Source of the DNA: Carpediemonas membranifera
Lineage: Eukaryota > Fornicata
Assembly: GCA_019828565.1 (NCBI GenBank)
Contig: JAHDYR010000007.1
Coordinates: forward strand, 806,001-870,000
Length of the DNA: 64,000 bases
Direction of reading: 5' to 3'
Shown piece by piece: positions 54,874 to 63,941 of the stretch (the stretch's first letter is position 1; each line of letters begins with the position of its first letter). Made by a program: the position numbers and the translations under genes. The notes under the pieces are model-generated. The model worked only from the letters and a program-made list of their open reading frames with translations, was not told the DNA's origin and made no database searches.

Positions 54874-56838
54874 ATGGCTGCACGATACAAACTTATCAAT
54901 GTATTGCGGAATGTCCAGCAATCACACTGTACAATCTCCCCTCCGCCGAGGGCAGCGCCAGTGCATGAGAATACCGCATCTGTGAGCGACACGTCGGTCG
55001 ATCAGTCCCTGTTGGCATCCGTACACTCCAGATATGACCATAGCCAAGTACATAATCCCACAGCTGCAAACGAATCGTTTGAAATGTCGCGCGCGTCCTC
55101 GCAGGGCTTGCCAGCCTCGCGGTTCAACGCACCACCGCCCTGGACAACAGCACCACACACTATGTACCGCAACCCGCAGCCCCATTTGTTCCCAAACACT
55201 GCCGACAGCATGCGAATGTCCCCAGCAGAGCTCCAGCGCCGCTTTGTCGAGGGCCTTCGGCGTCTAGGCGCGCCAACCCTCCCACCGCAGCCGATGCACG
55301 TCGAGCAGGTAGCAGACATGGCCCCTGTGCCAGGCTACATCCCCCTCTCGGCGCTCCACCAGCACCCTGGCCCCAGGCCGACCCAAGGCCCCGCCTCCCT
55401 CGACCAGGGTAAACAACAATACGACCAGCCGAGGCCCAGCAGTCCCCACGTCAGAGGTGTCGCCTCCCCCATCGAGGTGGCCAGCCCGCCCTCTGACATG
55501 CAAGGTCGGCCCAGGAGCGCGCCCACGCCTCCCGGGGCTGAGATCGCGAAGAGCACGAGCCCGCTCGACTCGAGAGTTAGGCCTGGGTGGTCGCCCAGTA
55601 GCAGCGCTGTGGAAGACGCCGGTGTGGCCCAGGATGCGGCACGAGGCTGGGGGGACGGCGAGACCGACGCCGAGGAAGAGACCCGCGCCATGCACTCACA
55701 CCCTACCGCTTCACACATAGAACACGCGGTACAGGAGGAAGGCGCTGTGTTTGACTTTGCTTCTGGAGGCTACGCTCCAGCCAAGCCGAGCGCCCAGGCC
55801 CCCGCCGAGGAGCTTGTCGCTGAACACTCTGACTCTGACGAGTCGATGCCTGAGTTGCCGGAGTCCCAGCCGTGGATGGCGGACTCCCCTGTGACCGTTG
55901 AGTCGCCTGTGTCGCGTCTACCGCCCATGTCTGCCTCGCCGGTCCCTGTGGATCAGAGCGGACTCGATCTCAGAGCCGAATCTGATATTGAATCTAGTAT
56001 GGCTGTATCTGAGCCTATGGATTCGATTGTCCAAGAAAAGTCCTCGATTATTGAGGAAGAATCTACGATCGCCCACAACCAGCCGGTGGATATGATTGAA
56101 TCTGATTCCGAAGCGCCTTCGTTCATCCCCGACCGCACTCAAGCTGACGCTGACTCCGACCATGACGACGGGAACGCCTCGGACTCGAGCTCCAGCAGCT
56201 CGTCGTCCAGCTCATCCAGCTCGTCAAGCTCCAGCTCATCCTCATCCTCCTCGGGCAAGTCCGAACAATCGACCAGAGCACCCGCCACCCTGGCTGTCTC
56301 GCCGACGCGTGCCTCGCCCGAGCGGGTGTCTCCTGAGCGGGTGTCGCCGACAAATAGGTCGACGGAGGTCGGTGAGGCGCTTGAGGCGTCACCCGTGGTA
56401 ATTCCAGAAGAAGAGAAGAAGGTGACCGGCACCAATGTCGCCATCCAGGAGTTGACTCCGGACTTTGTAGCCCAGTTGTTTGAGTCTAAGGGCAGAGGCC
56501 TCGAACCTGGGTCATTGGGCGGTGACCTCCTCGCCGAGCTGACCCAGGAGATTTGCCCAGACGGCCCACACAGCCTGCCGGTCTGGGAGCCCTCAAAGCA
56601 TGCAGAGGCCGTCCACCGCCGCATCCGTGAGCCGACGACTCCCGATGACCTCAAGGAACGTCTGGTGAACCGCGTAGGGGAGCTCGACAACGGCAGGGGC
56701 ATCGAGGCGCTGTTGATGGGTCGGGTGGCCGGTGAGAGCGCCATCAAGATCGAGGAGCTGTCTGCCCAGTTTTGCTTTGACGTGGCCGACGATATTCTCG
56801 AGAGTATTCTGATTGAGTCATGCCGAGTCATGCGCTGA
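54874..56838 (+). CDS. Disordered Ser-rich protein with conserved C-terminal domain
   Basis: The 654-residue protein is mostly disordered (Pro, Ser, Glu). It includes a polyserine tract of more than 20 residues near 430-460, encoded by AGC/TCG/TCC mixtures rather than a pure repeat. The last 140 residues look folded. They read V-A-Q-L-F-E-S-K-G-R-G-L, then a mixed middle, and end G-R-V-A-G-E-S-A-I-K-I-E-E-L and F-D-V-A-D-D-I-L-E-S-I-L-I-E-S-C. That final helix pair resembles the ends of centrosomal or microtubule-plus-end proteins, but I cannot name one. The ATG at 54874 is taken as start. Confidence 0.65.
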   Translation: MAARYKLINVLRNVQQSHCTISPPPRAAPVHENTASVSDTSVDQSLLASVHSRYDHSQVHNPTAANESFEMSRASSQGLPASRFNAPPPWTTAPHTMYRNPQPHLFPNTADSMRMSPAELQRRFVEGLRRLGAPTLPPQPMHVEQVADMAPVPGYIPLSALHQHPGPRPTQGPASLDQGKQQYDQPRPSSPHVRGVASPIEVASPPSDMQGRPRSAPTPPGAEIAKSTSPLDSRVRPGWSPSSSAVEDAGVAQDAARGWGDGETDAEEETRAMHSHPTASHIEHAVQEEGAVFDFASGGYAPAKPSAQAPAEELVAEHSDSDESMPELPESQPWMADSPVTVESPVSRLPPMSASPVPVDQSGLDLRAESDIESSMAVSEPMDSIVQEKSSIIEEESTIAHNQPVDMIESDSEAPSFIPDRTQADADSDHDDGNASDSSSSSSSSSSSSSSSSSSSSSSSGKSEQSTRAPATLAVSPTRASPERVSPERVSPTNRSTEVGEALEASPVVIPEEEKKVTGTNVAIQELTPDFVAQLFESKGRGLEPGSLGGDLLAELTQEICPDGPHSLPVWEPSKHAEAVHRRIREPTTPDDLKERLVNRVGELDNGRGIEALLMGRVAGESAIKIEELSAQFCFDVADDILESILIESCRVMR

Positions 56839-56959
56839 GTCGCCAGGAGGCGGTTTATGCTGATAGTTTCCTCTAAGTGTCATTGCTAGTAAATGCCAAG
56901 CCTAGTTAGGAACTGAGCAGAAGCCCAATCAAAACCATTCAGTCGGCCTGCTACTATCT

Positions 56960-57910
56960 TTACAGTTGCTTCCCCTTAGCGTCCTCGAGCGCCTTGACAC
57001 CCAAAGCGCACGCCCCCACGATACCGGCACTCGACCCGAACCTGGACGGGCCGATGTACGTCTCCAGATCCTCCAGCTCCTTAAACTGCACATAGCCATT
57101 CATGGCCTCAGCAAACGACTCGCGGATCTTGGGATAAATGCAGGCTCTGTTGAGCACACCGCCGCCAATAGCGATCTTCTCTACGGCCGTGACGAGTGTG
57201 ATGTTCAGACACATCTGGGCGAGGTAGTGGCCGACGATTGCCCAGACGGGGTGGTCATCCGAGACACTCTTCAGCTCAGCAGGGGTCACCCCCGCCCTAG
57301 TGGCGATAGACTTGGCCTTGGCCATGCCTTCCACGCAGCACATGCCCTTGTGGAAGGGGCACTCGCCATCGTAGCCGGCCGCGACGTCAGCGGGGTGGGG
57401 CCTGACCTGCACGTGACCCGCCTCGGGGTGGAGGCCGTTGTGGATAGTTCCCGTGCGGGTGTGGACGCCGCCGCCGATGCCGGTGCCGACGGTGATATAG
57501 GCGCAAGAGGTGAGCTGGCCGTTGCTTAGGGCCACCTCGGCGTATGCGGGGGCGTTCACATCCGTGTCAATCACTGCGGGAACGTCGTAGCGCTTAGTAA
57601 AGCGCTTGAACACGTCAACGTGCTGCCAGGCGAACTTGGGGGTGTTGAGAAGCTGGCCAAAGGTTGGACTGTCCTCAACAACATCCACGGGGCCAAAGGA
57701 CGCAACACCAAGAGCATCGAACTTCTGGTTATCAAGCCATTCTTCTACGGCCTTCAGAGTGATGTTTGGGTCTTCATTGTTCGTGGGGCATTCAAAACGA
57801 TCAACAATGTTGTCTGGAGAACCCTCCGCGATTGCAACGACGAAGCTAGTTCCGCCGCACTCGATACCAGCGTAACGTACTGTCTCCTTCGTTTGTTGGC
57901 CCTCGGTCAT
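56960..57910 (-). CDS. ROK-family sugar kinase (fructokinase-like)
   Basis: The 316-residue protein has an N-terminal phosphate-binding motif near G-I-E-C-G-G-T-S-F, a D-T-D-V-N-A-P-A catalytic region, I-T-V-G-T-G-I-G-G-G, and the zinc site G-H-V-Q-V-R-P-H-P ... C-P-F-H-K-G-M-C-C-V-E-G. This zinc pattern and G-P-V/D start fit ROK fructokinases, which phosphorylate fructose with ATP in the cytosol. Length fits. It resembles bacterial enzymes, so lateral origin is plausible. The exact sugar is not readable from the sequence. Confidence 0.9.
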   Translation of the reverse strand: MTEGQQTKETVRYAGIECGGTSFVVAIAEGSPDNIVDRFECPTNNEDPNITLKAVEEWLDNQKFDALGVASFGPVDVVEDSPTFGQLLNTPKFAWQHVDVFKRFTKRYDVPAVIDTDVNAPAYAEVALSNGQLTSCAYITVGTGIGGGVHTRTGTIHNGLHPEAGHVQVRPHPADVAAGYDGECPFHKGMCCVEGMAKAKSIATRAGVTPAELKSVSDDHPVWAIVGHYLAQMCLNITLVTAVEKIAIGGGVLNRACIYPKIRESFAEAMNGYVQFKELEDLETYIGPSRFGSSAGIVGACALGVKALEDAKGKQL

Positions 57911-58187
57911 TTTCCAATCTTATTGCTCATATCTCTTTACGTGTATACATGACCGACGATAAATCCAATTATGCCATCTAAAGCGGTATAAAAGCTGGTG
58001 TGAGCTTAAGTATGGCCCAATTTGGGTCCCCCGAGACACGGCTGAGCTGGTGTTGTTCCGACGAGATTGTGCCATTGATATGCAGGAGTTGGGGAGGTCA
58101 TCTTGCAGCAACAACACCACCGGCGGAACAAAGCACTCTGCAGTATCATGCATCCAGTGGAGAGATTCTTTAATACACACTCATACC

Positions 58188-58751
58188 TTATTCCTTCGCC
58201 GGCCGCCTGCTGTTCGCAATGGCATTGTCGTACCGCTCCTTCTGCCTCCGCAGGATATCGTACTTCTTCGCCTCCATCCTCTCGCTCGCCGCCGTGTTCG
58301 ATTCTGACCAGCCCTGGAGCCGGGTACGAACCTCAGCACGCACAGAACCGCGGGCTACACGGCGCTCCTCCTTCTGGGCTTTGTCCTTTGCTATTTCCGC
58401 CTGGAAGCCCTTGGGTTGCAGGGCAAGGCGCTCCTTGTCGGAAATGAACGAGGGAGACTGGGGTGCTTGCATTGATATGCGTTCGAACGTGTTCGTATTC
58501 ATTATTTCAGCGCGTGTGATTCTATGTGGCTTCGGAGAGGGCTCTGCTGTGATAGGAGACGAAGATGTTCCGTTCTTTGCCCTTGGAGGCTGCTCAAGTG
58601 TTGAAGAAAGTCTATTCTGGCGTTCAATAGGCGATGTAACTGCGAAATCCTGCCGTTTGACTGTCCTAGTCGGTGATTCAAGATGCACCATCCCGTTCGT
58701 TCGGTCTGAGCAGAATATGGTTTGCCGCTGAATACTGCCGTTTTGAGTCAT
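58188..58751 (-). CDS. Basic disordered protein, unknown
   Basis: The 187-residue frame starts at the ATG at 58751. A longer frame begins at 58892, but that would leave only 20 bp to the divergent cyclase gene. The C-terminal 100 residues are helical and basic (A-L-Q-P-K-G-F-Q-A-E-I-A-K-D-K-A-Q-K-E-E-R-R). The N-terminal part is Ser/Pro/Arg-rich. No family is recognised. Confidence 0.55.
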   Translation of the reverse strand: MTQNGSIQRQTIFCSDRTNGMVHLESPTRTVKRQDFAVTSPIERQNRLSSTLEQPPRAKNGTSSSPITAEPSPKPHRITRAEIMNTNTFERISMQAPQSPSFISDKERLALQPKGFQAEIAKDKAQKEERRVARGSVRAEVRTRLQGWSESNTAASERMEAKKYDILRRQKERYDNAIANSRRPAKE

Positions 58752-58912
58752 TCCGCGCCGTATGCAGACATTATGTCTATGCAAACCCCATGTACTCCTT
58801 TCCTGAGGCTCGACTGGCCCCAGGACATAACCTGCGAAATGATCGGCTACAGTTCGGAATGACATAAGACTTGAGCAAGCACGGCTATCCATACCATCAT
58901 CTTATCTTATAG

Positions 58913-61750
58913 ATGACAGTTTCTTCGTTGATTCGAGAGAAATCCTCACAAACCTTCAAACTCTGCGCACATGGCATTGCCACCATCAGGTGCACCGAAC
59001 GCTGCGCGCATCGCTTCATATGCAACAGGAATCGGCGCGTATTCTGGCACCAACTTGCCCTAACCATCATTTCTATCGTATTCGGCTGCATCTCTATTCT
59101 TATGATGGCCTTCGTCGTCAAGCCCACCATCACTCACATCGCCCTGTCCTTGACGAAGTGTGTCTGTCTGCTCCTCATCATCCCCATAGACGTGTTCTTC
59201 TACCGTCACAGACTCCGACTGGTCGCCTTCTACATATGCATCAGTCTGTTTGGCTTCTTTTCAGCAATCCGCACTGTCTTCGTTCTCCACACCGACAGCG
59301 GCAACCACTGGGACATCAGCACGTTCATGCACACAGCGCTCTTCGTCTTTGTGGCATTCCAGGCGTGGCTCATTCCCATCCACCATCTCGCCGTTGCCGG
59401 GCTGTCGTACATTGGCATTCAGCTCCTGCCTGTCGTAATCGCATGCATATTCCGTGATGCCAGCAGCTCTATGATGATCGGCTTAGTCTACCACATCCTG
59501 GTGCTGTATCTGTCTGTCTGGCTGGGCACCCGTTTGAACGTCGCCATCCGCACGGGTTGTGAGTACACTAAAATGCTCGCCACCCTCACTGAGCAGCTAC
59601 AGCGACAGCACAGCACCATGGCATCCCATCTGAAGGCTCTGATCCCCTCTCGCATCCTCCGCCGGCTCGATGGGGCCGAGTCTTCTGTTGTCGAGTGCTA
59701 CAGCGAGGCCATCATCATCTTCGTGAGCATCGTCTTCGACCGGGAGCGAATGGATATAGAGGAGTACGTGAAGACGCTCAACCAGTGCGTTGCAGCTATC
59801 GAGGACTTTTCAGAGAGCTTTGGTGTTGAGCGGATCAAGACGGTCGAGTCAAAAGTTATGTTATTCTGCGATACGGCCAAGATTGTCGAGATTTATACAT
59901 TTTTACACGCCCTAACAGACATGTTCCGCACCATTTACGCCCCCCTCACACTCAAGGCCGGCGTCTCCGTCGGGCCCGTATCTGGCGGTGTCATCGGTAG
60001 GCTCAGGTTCCAGTACGATGTCTGGGGCACGGTGGTCAACGCAGCAGCTCGCATGGAGGCGCTAGCTAGACCTAACACCGCTGTCTTGACCGAGGCGGCG
60101 TACGCCACCGCCCGAGGACCGCTACCCGGAAACATCGCCACGCAGCTCGAGCCGATCGACGTCAAGGGCCTGGGAGTGCTCAGGCCTTGGGTTCTGAGCC
60201 TGTCTAAGTTCCCAGCGATCCAGGAGGAGATCCACCACAGCACGTTGTCAGTAACTGCCCCCACGCGACACCCCTCTGTCGGCTCGACCGCTTCCATGTT
60301 CGATTCATTGTCGGAGCGATCCCTCGGCATTCTTGCTGGGGAGTCACAATCGTTCATCCAGGAGGAGGATGACAAGTTCGCCCTCAACTGGCGCCTTACC
60401 TTCGCCGATCGGTCCATCCGCGCCAAGTACTACCAGCACACCTCTGCTGCCACCCCCAAGGTATACGCTGCAGTATTCCTCCTTGGGCTATTCATGTGGT
60501 TCATAGTCCATGCATTCGAGGCGTGTTTTTACTCCAGTGGCTCGGCCGATGCGTTCATACTAATACTCGTCGTTATGCCTGGCGTGGTCGTTCTAGCCTT
60601 GTACACGGTGGCTTTAGTCGCGCTGGTCCTCGTACTCGGCACGCGACACTCGACCACAGCAGCAGGAATCCTGTACACCATATTCTACGTCACCGTCCTA
60701 TACCAATATCTGCTGGTACTCAAGATCCACGGGACAGTGTCAGACTCCCAGGAAATGGTCCATTCGATGATCGCCCAATCCTCGATGACTCTGGTACTGT
60801 TCACAGGGCTGGTTCGAATATTCGACTTCACCTCAGGACTGACCACTTTGATTGTCTCCATATCTGGCTATATCATCCTTCAAATCTCCTGTGGTGCGAC
60901 AGTCGGCTGGGCATCCCTTTCCCCCGAAACAGCTGTGGTCGACCTGGCACTGTTCCCCGTCGTTGTCGCGATGACGTTCAAGAATCGTCTCCTTCGTTCA
61001 GTACTCCTCTTTCAACTGACTGAGAAGGCGCAGGCTGTGGAGCATGACGTACGAGCCATGGCTGGAGGCAAGCGGCGTTTACTTGACCTGATTTACCCCA
61101 AGAGTATATCAGACACAGTGATCTCCGGCAAGCCCTACGTCCCCCAGCTCTTCCCGAGCGTCGCCGTGCTCTTCTTCGACATCGTGGACTTTACCCGCAC
61201 GGCCGGCATGCAGACGTGTTCAGAGACTGCCGCGATGCTGAACTGGCTCTACCGCATGTGCGATAAGGAGGTCGCCTCGATGGCCGGGCTTCGAGTGAAT
61301 AAGATTTGCACCATTGGGGACGCCTACATCGCTGCGTGCGGGGCACCTGAGCCGTCTTCGTCGCCTGTGGTGCCGCTCATTCGCCTGGCTCATGCGATTA
61401 TCGACTTTCTCGAGTCGCCTGAGAACGGCGAGTTCGCCGGCCTACGGTGCCGCTTCGGTCTTGCCTTTGGTGAAGCTGTAGGTGCGGTGATGGGACGCGA
61501 CTGCCGCTCGATCTTCGACCTCTTTGGGCCCGCGGTGCGTGAGGCGGAGCTGATGGAGACAACGGGCTTGCCCAATAGGGTGCACATCAGCGGGCCGGCC
61601 CTTAAGGTGTGGAAGGGCACTGATCCGAAGTCGATGGTGGACTTCGCGTTCTTCAAGCGGAGTCCGAATTTGGAGGGGCACGAAGGCAAGCACAGGGGCT
61701 TTATCGTGAAGCCAAGGGGTGGGATCGCTGTAGATAACCATAAGAACTGA
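58913..61750 (+). CDS. Two-domain transmembrane adenylate cyclase
   Basis: The 945-residue protein has the layout TM block 1 (about 45-225), catalytic domain 1 (about 262-425), TM block 2 (about 515-690) and catalytic domain 2 (about 740-925). Domain 1 keeps Lys309, Asp369, Asn376, Arg380 and a later V-K-G lysine but has Ser272 and Ser313 where the metal-binding aspartates belong. Domain 2 has the metal aspartates Asp756 and Asp803 but Arg876 and Leu880 where the catalytic Asn and Arg belong. The pair should complete one active site. Lys and Asp at the purine-selecting positions of domain 1 predict ATP rather than GTP. It would make cAMP at a membrane. Confidence 0.9.
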   Translation: MTVSSLIREKSSQTFKLCAHGIATIRCTERCAHRFICNRNRRVFWHQLALTIISIVFGCISILMMAFVVKPTITHIALSLTKCVCLLLIIPIDVFFYRHRLRLVAFYICISLFGFFSAIRTVFVLHTDSGNHWDISTFMHTALFVFVAFQAWLIPIHHLAVAGLSYIGIQLLPVVIACIFRDASSSMMIGLVYHILVLYLSVWLGTRLNVAIRTGCEYTKMLATLTEQLQRQHSTMASHLKALIPSRILRRLDGAESSVVECYSEAIIIFVSIVFDRERMDIEEYVKTLNQCVAAIEDFSESFGVERIKTVESKVMLFCDTAKIVEIYTFLHALTDMFRTIYAPLTLKAGVSVGPVSGGVIGRLRFQYDVWGTVVNAAARMEALARPNTAVLTEAAYATARGPLPGNIATQLEPIDVKGLGVLRPWVLSLSKFPAIQEEIHHSTLSVTAPTRHPSVGSTASMFDSLSERSLGILAGESQSFIQEEDDKFALNWRLTFADRSIRAKYYQHTSAATPKVYAAVFLLGLFMWFIVHAFEACFYSSGSADAFILILVVMPGVVVLALYTVALVALVLVLGTRHSTTAAGILYTIFYVTVLYQYLLVLKIHGTVSDSQEMVHSMIAQSSMTLVLFTGLVRIFDFTSGLTTLIVSISGYIILQISCGATVGWASLSPETAVVDLALFPVVVAMTFKNRLLRSVLLFQLTEKAQAVEHDVRAMAGGKRRLLDLIYPKSISDTVISGKPYVPQLFPSVAVLFFDIVDFTRTAGMQTCSETAAMLNWLYRMCDKEVASMAGLRVNKICTIGDAYIAACGAPEPSSSPVVPLIRLAHAIIDFLESPENGEFAGLRCRFGLAFGEAVGAVMGRDCRSIFDLFGPAVREAELMETTGLPNRVHISGPALKVWKGTDPKSMVDFAFFKRSPNLEGHEGKHRGFIVKPRGGIAVDNHKN

Positions 61751-61948
61751 CGGCTATATTATTGAGACTTGGCGGGTTGGGTCGAGTTGGTCCGTGGGGG
61801 AGTCCTTCGAAGTCTCGCGGATTCGATGGAAAAGTTTGAAATATCAAACAGCCTCGGCAACGTTCTGACGACAGAGAACACAACTTCTGACAAACATCGA
61901 AAACGATCATCATTAAATTCTGCACTAAATAGTCCCCAAGGCACCTCC

Positions 61949-62457
61949 ATGAGCTTCATCGACGCCATTAAGACGGGCCGCACGCCCGTCGTCACCCCCG
62001 AGATTGCCATTATCATGATTATTCTCAACATATTCCCTCTCTCTGGCCTCGTTCGTTCTCATGCCCTCGTAGCAATCATTTCATTGCTGGGGATCCAGAT
62101 TCTTTAACACAGGGCACTCTTATCGCCGGTTTCGCTGCTGAGGGCAAGGACAAGGACTTCATTATCATCGGCATCATTCAGCTGATCCTTGACATCCCCT
62201 TCTTCCTGATCCTCCTCCCGTTCGTCATCATCCCCTTCATCGGGCAGGTCATCTACATGGCCGGCATGGCCTGCTATGGCCTCATCCGTGTCTGCAACAT
62301 CATCTTTGGCGTTTACATGGGCATCAAGACCTATATGGAGGTCGCCGACGAGGCCCCCGTCTTTGTGGCGAACCCCATCATCCCCGTCGTCGCCACCGTG
62401 CCTGTCACTGCCCAGGACGACTGCCAGCCCTCTGCACTCCCTGCCAACAACATGTAG
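61949..62457 (+). CDS. Small multi-TM protein, paralogue 1, two exons
   Basis: Exons 61949-62050 and 62113-62457 are joined across a 62-nt intron (GTTCGT ... TTTAACACAG) to give 148 residues. It begins M-S-F-I-D-A-I-K and has hydrophobic segments P-E-I-A-I-I-M-I-I-L-N-I-F-P-L-S-G-L and others typical of small TM2/YqaE-like proteins, with a lumenal/cytosolic Ala/Pro tail. The frame upstream of 61949 is open but the paralogue starts at the matching Met, supporting this start. Family unknown; its N-terminal I-L-N-I-F-P-L-x-G-L-G-T-L-I pattern is shared with the next gene. Confidence 0.75.
62051..62112 (+). other. Intron of paralogue 1 (62 nt)
   Basis: Starts GTTCGTTC and ends TTTAACACAG; phase 0. 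Removal joins S-G-L to G-T-L-I, the sequence predicted by the paralogue. Confidence 0.78.
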
Positions 62458-62653
62458 AGCACACCGCTTTCATAAAAGCATTCAATTTTCTCACGGACTC
62501 GGGGTGAAGCTGAGCCAAGAATCGAGCAAGAGAGGATGCTTGTGTCAGGTCATGCCTGTCTTGTGTATCTCCCGATCGGGAGTTCATACCTCGCGAGCAA
62601 GATCTCGAGATGCAGATTAGGAACACAAGCACGACACGCATAATCGCCTCTCA

Positions 62654-63243
62654 ATGTCTTTTATCGCTGCAATTAAGCAGGGCAAGATCCCCAGTGTAAC
62701 GCCTGAGGTTGCTATCATGATGATCATCCTCAATATCGTCCCCCTTACTGGCCTTGTTCGTTTTCGGATCTTTCAGCAACTTTCCCCGCGTTTCAAAGCG
62801 TCAAGTTGCACTGATCGCCTTTAATCTTACACATGGCACTCTCATCGCCGCCTATGTCGCTGAACCCAAGGATAAGGACATCATTCAGCTCGGCTTCTTC
62901 CAGCTCCTGCTCGACGTGCCGTGGTTCGTAGTCCTCTTCCCGTTAATGATGATCCCCATCGTCAACATTGTCGTCCTCCCCATCTGGTACGCCCCTCCGC
63001 CTCCGCTCACACAGGTTCGCCTGCATATTCCTCTACCTCGCCATCCGACTCGCAAACTTGGTATTGGGAGTCTTCCTTGGCATCAAGACCTACACTGCTG
63101 CATCCCAGGCCCGAGGCCCGACCATGCCCCCGGCATACCCGCCCCAGCAGTACAACCCCGTCGTGCAGCCCGCCCCGAGACAGATGCCGGTCCAGGCCCA
63201 GGGACAGCCGCAGCAGTACGCACAGCCTGTCCAGTACCAGTAA
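62654..63243 (+). CDS. Small multi-TM protein, paralogue 2, three exons
   Basis: Exons 62654-62755, 62835-62986 and 63015-63243 give 160 residues if intron 1 is removed exactly where paralogue 1 predicts. The protein begins M-S-F-I-A-A-I-K and has four hydrophobic stretches, then a Gln/Pro-rich tail. The second intron is 28 nt. The first would have to end ACACAT, not AG, so normal splicing is doubtful. Other options are use of an AG about 30 bp earlier, giving a longer protein, or gene decay. The tandem arrangement with paralogue 1 shows a local duplication. Confidence 0.68.
62756..62834 (+). other. Intron 1 of paralogue 2 with irregular 3' end
   Basis: Begins GTTCGTTTTCGG like its paralogue and ends CTTACACAT before GGCACT. 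The paralogue has AACACAG before GGCACT. The expected AG is AT. Confidence 0.6.
62987..63014 (+). other. Intron 2 of paralogue 2 (28 nt)
   Basis: Begins GTACGCCCC and ends GCTCACACAG. It interrupts a Trp codon (TG/G). Removal joins L-P-I-W to F-A-C-I-F-L-Y, matching paralogue 1. Confidence 0.82.
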
Positions 63244-63380
63244 ACATAATGGATGATTCATTCATTCATATTCTACAGCATTCGGGCATACGACGCACCC
63301 GCTCACTGTCTGGCCGTGGCAAGAGAGGAATACCAGAATACTGCGAGTCAACGGGAATAAGACGAGAAACACGCCGCCAC

Positions 63381-63941
63381 CTACCGCACGTCCATGTCGT
63401 GCAGGAGTCTGGCCAGACGAGCGCGGTAGTCGACCCGGACATCGGGCACCTCCTTCTGCTTGTCCGTGAGCTCCAGGTCGTGCATCGTCAGCTGCCGCTC
63501 GACCTCAATGACTGCGATGTCCTCCATCTTCTTCTTCTTGGCACTGAGCATCTTCTCCCGTTTTGCCGTGGGGAGGAGCGCGCGCTTCAGTTGGGCGTCA
63601 TAATCTGCGAATTTTCTCTCGACGTCCTTGATGGTGTCTGATCGGAGAGACTGGCGCCGTTCGACCTTCTTAGCTTGTATATGTGCTTCTTTCGCCTTGG
63701 CTCGATGTGTGCGGCCCTGGAAGTCGACAAACGATTGTTCGAGGCGAGAGCTGTCGAATTGGCGAACCGATTCCTTCTGTTTGAGGTCAAGGCCAGCCTT
63801 GTGGACACGTTTTAAAGCATCCACATCCCTCTCATTTTGTATTACAGCGACCAGGTCGCCGAAATCATCACTGGCGATGTCCTCCAGCGACAATTCACGG
63901 AGCTCTTGTAACATGGTATCAAATCCATTATCCTGTTGCAT
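63381..63941 (-). CDS. Coiled-coil protein, unknown
   Basis: The 186-residue protein starts at the ATG at 63941. It is helical and charged almost throughout, with no membrane segment. Features include D-T-M-L-Q-E-L-R-E-L-S-L-E-D-I, an arginine/lysine-rich centre (K-A-K-E-A-H-I-Q-A-K-K-V-E-R-R-Q) and K-R-E-K-M-L-S-A-K-K-K-K-M-E-D. Ciliary or cytoskeletal assignment is possible but unsupported. The right flank of the window has no other gene. Confidence 0.6.
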   Translation of the reverse strand: MQQDNGFDTMLQELRELSLEDIASDDFGDLVAVIQNERDVDALKRVHKAGLDLKQKESVRQFDSSRLEQSFVDFQGRTHRAKAKEAHIQAKKVERRQSLRSDTIKDVERKFADYDAQLKRALLPTAKREKMLSAKKKKMEDIAVIEVERQLTMHDLELTDKQKEVPDVRVDYRARLARLLHDMDVR

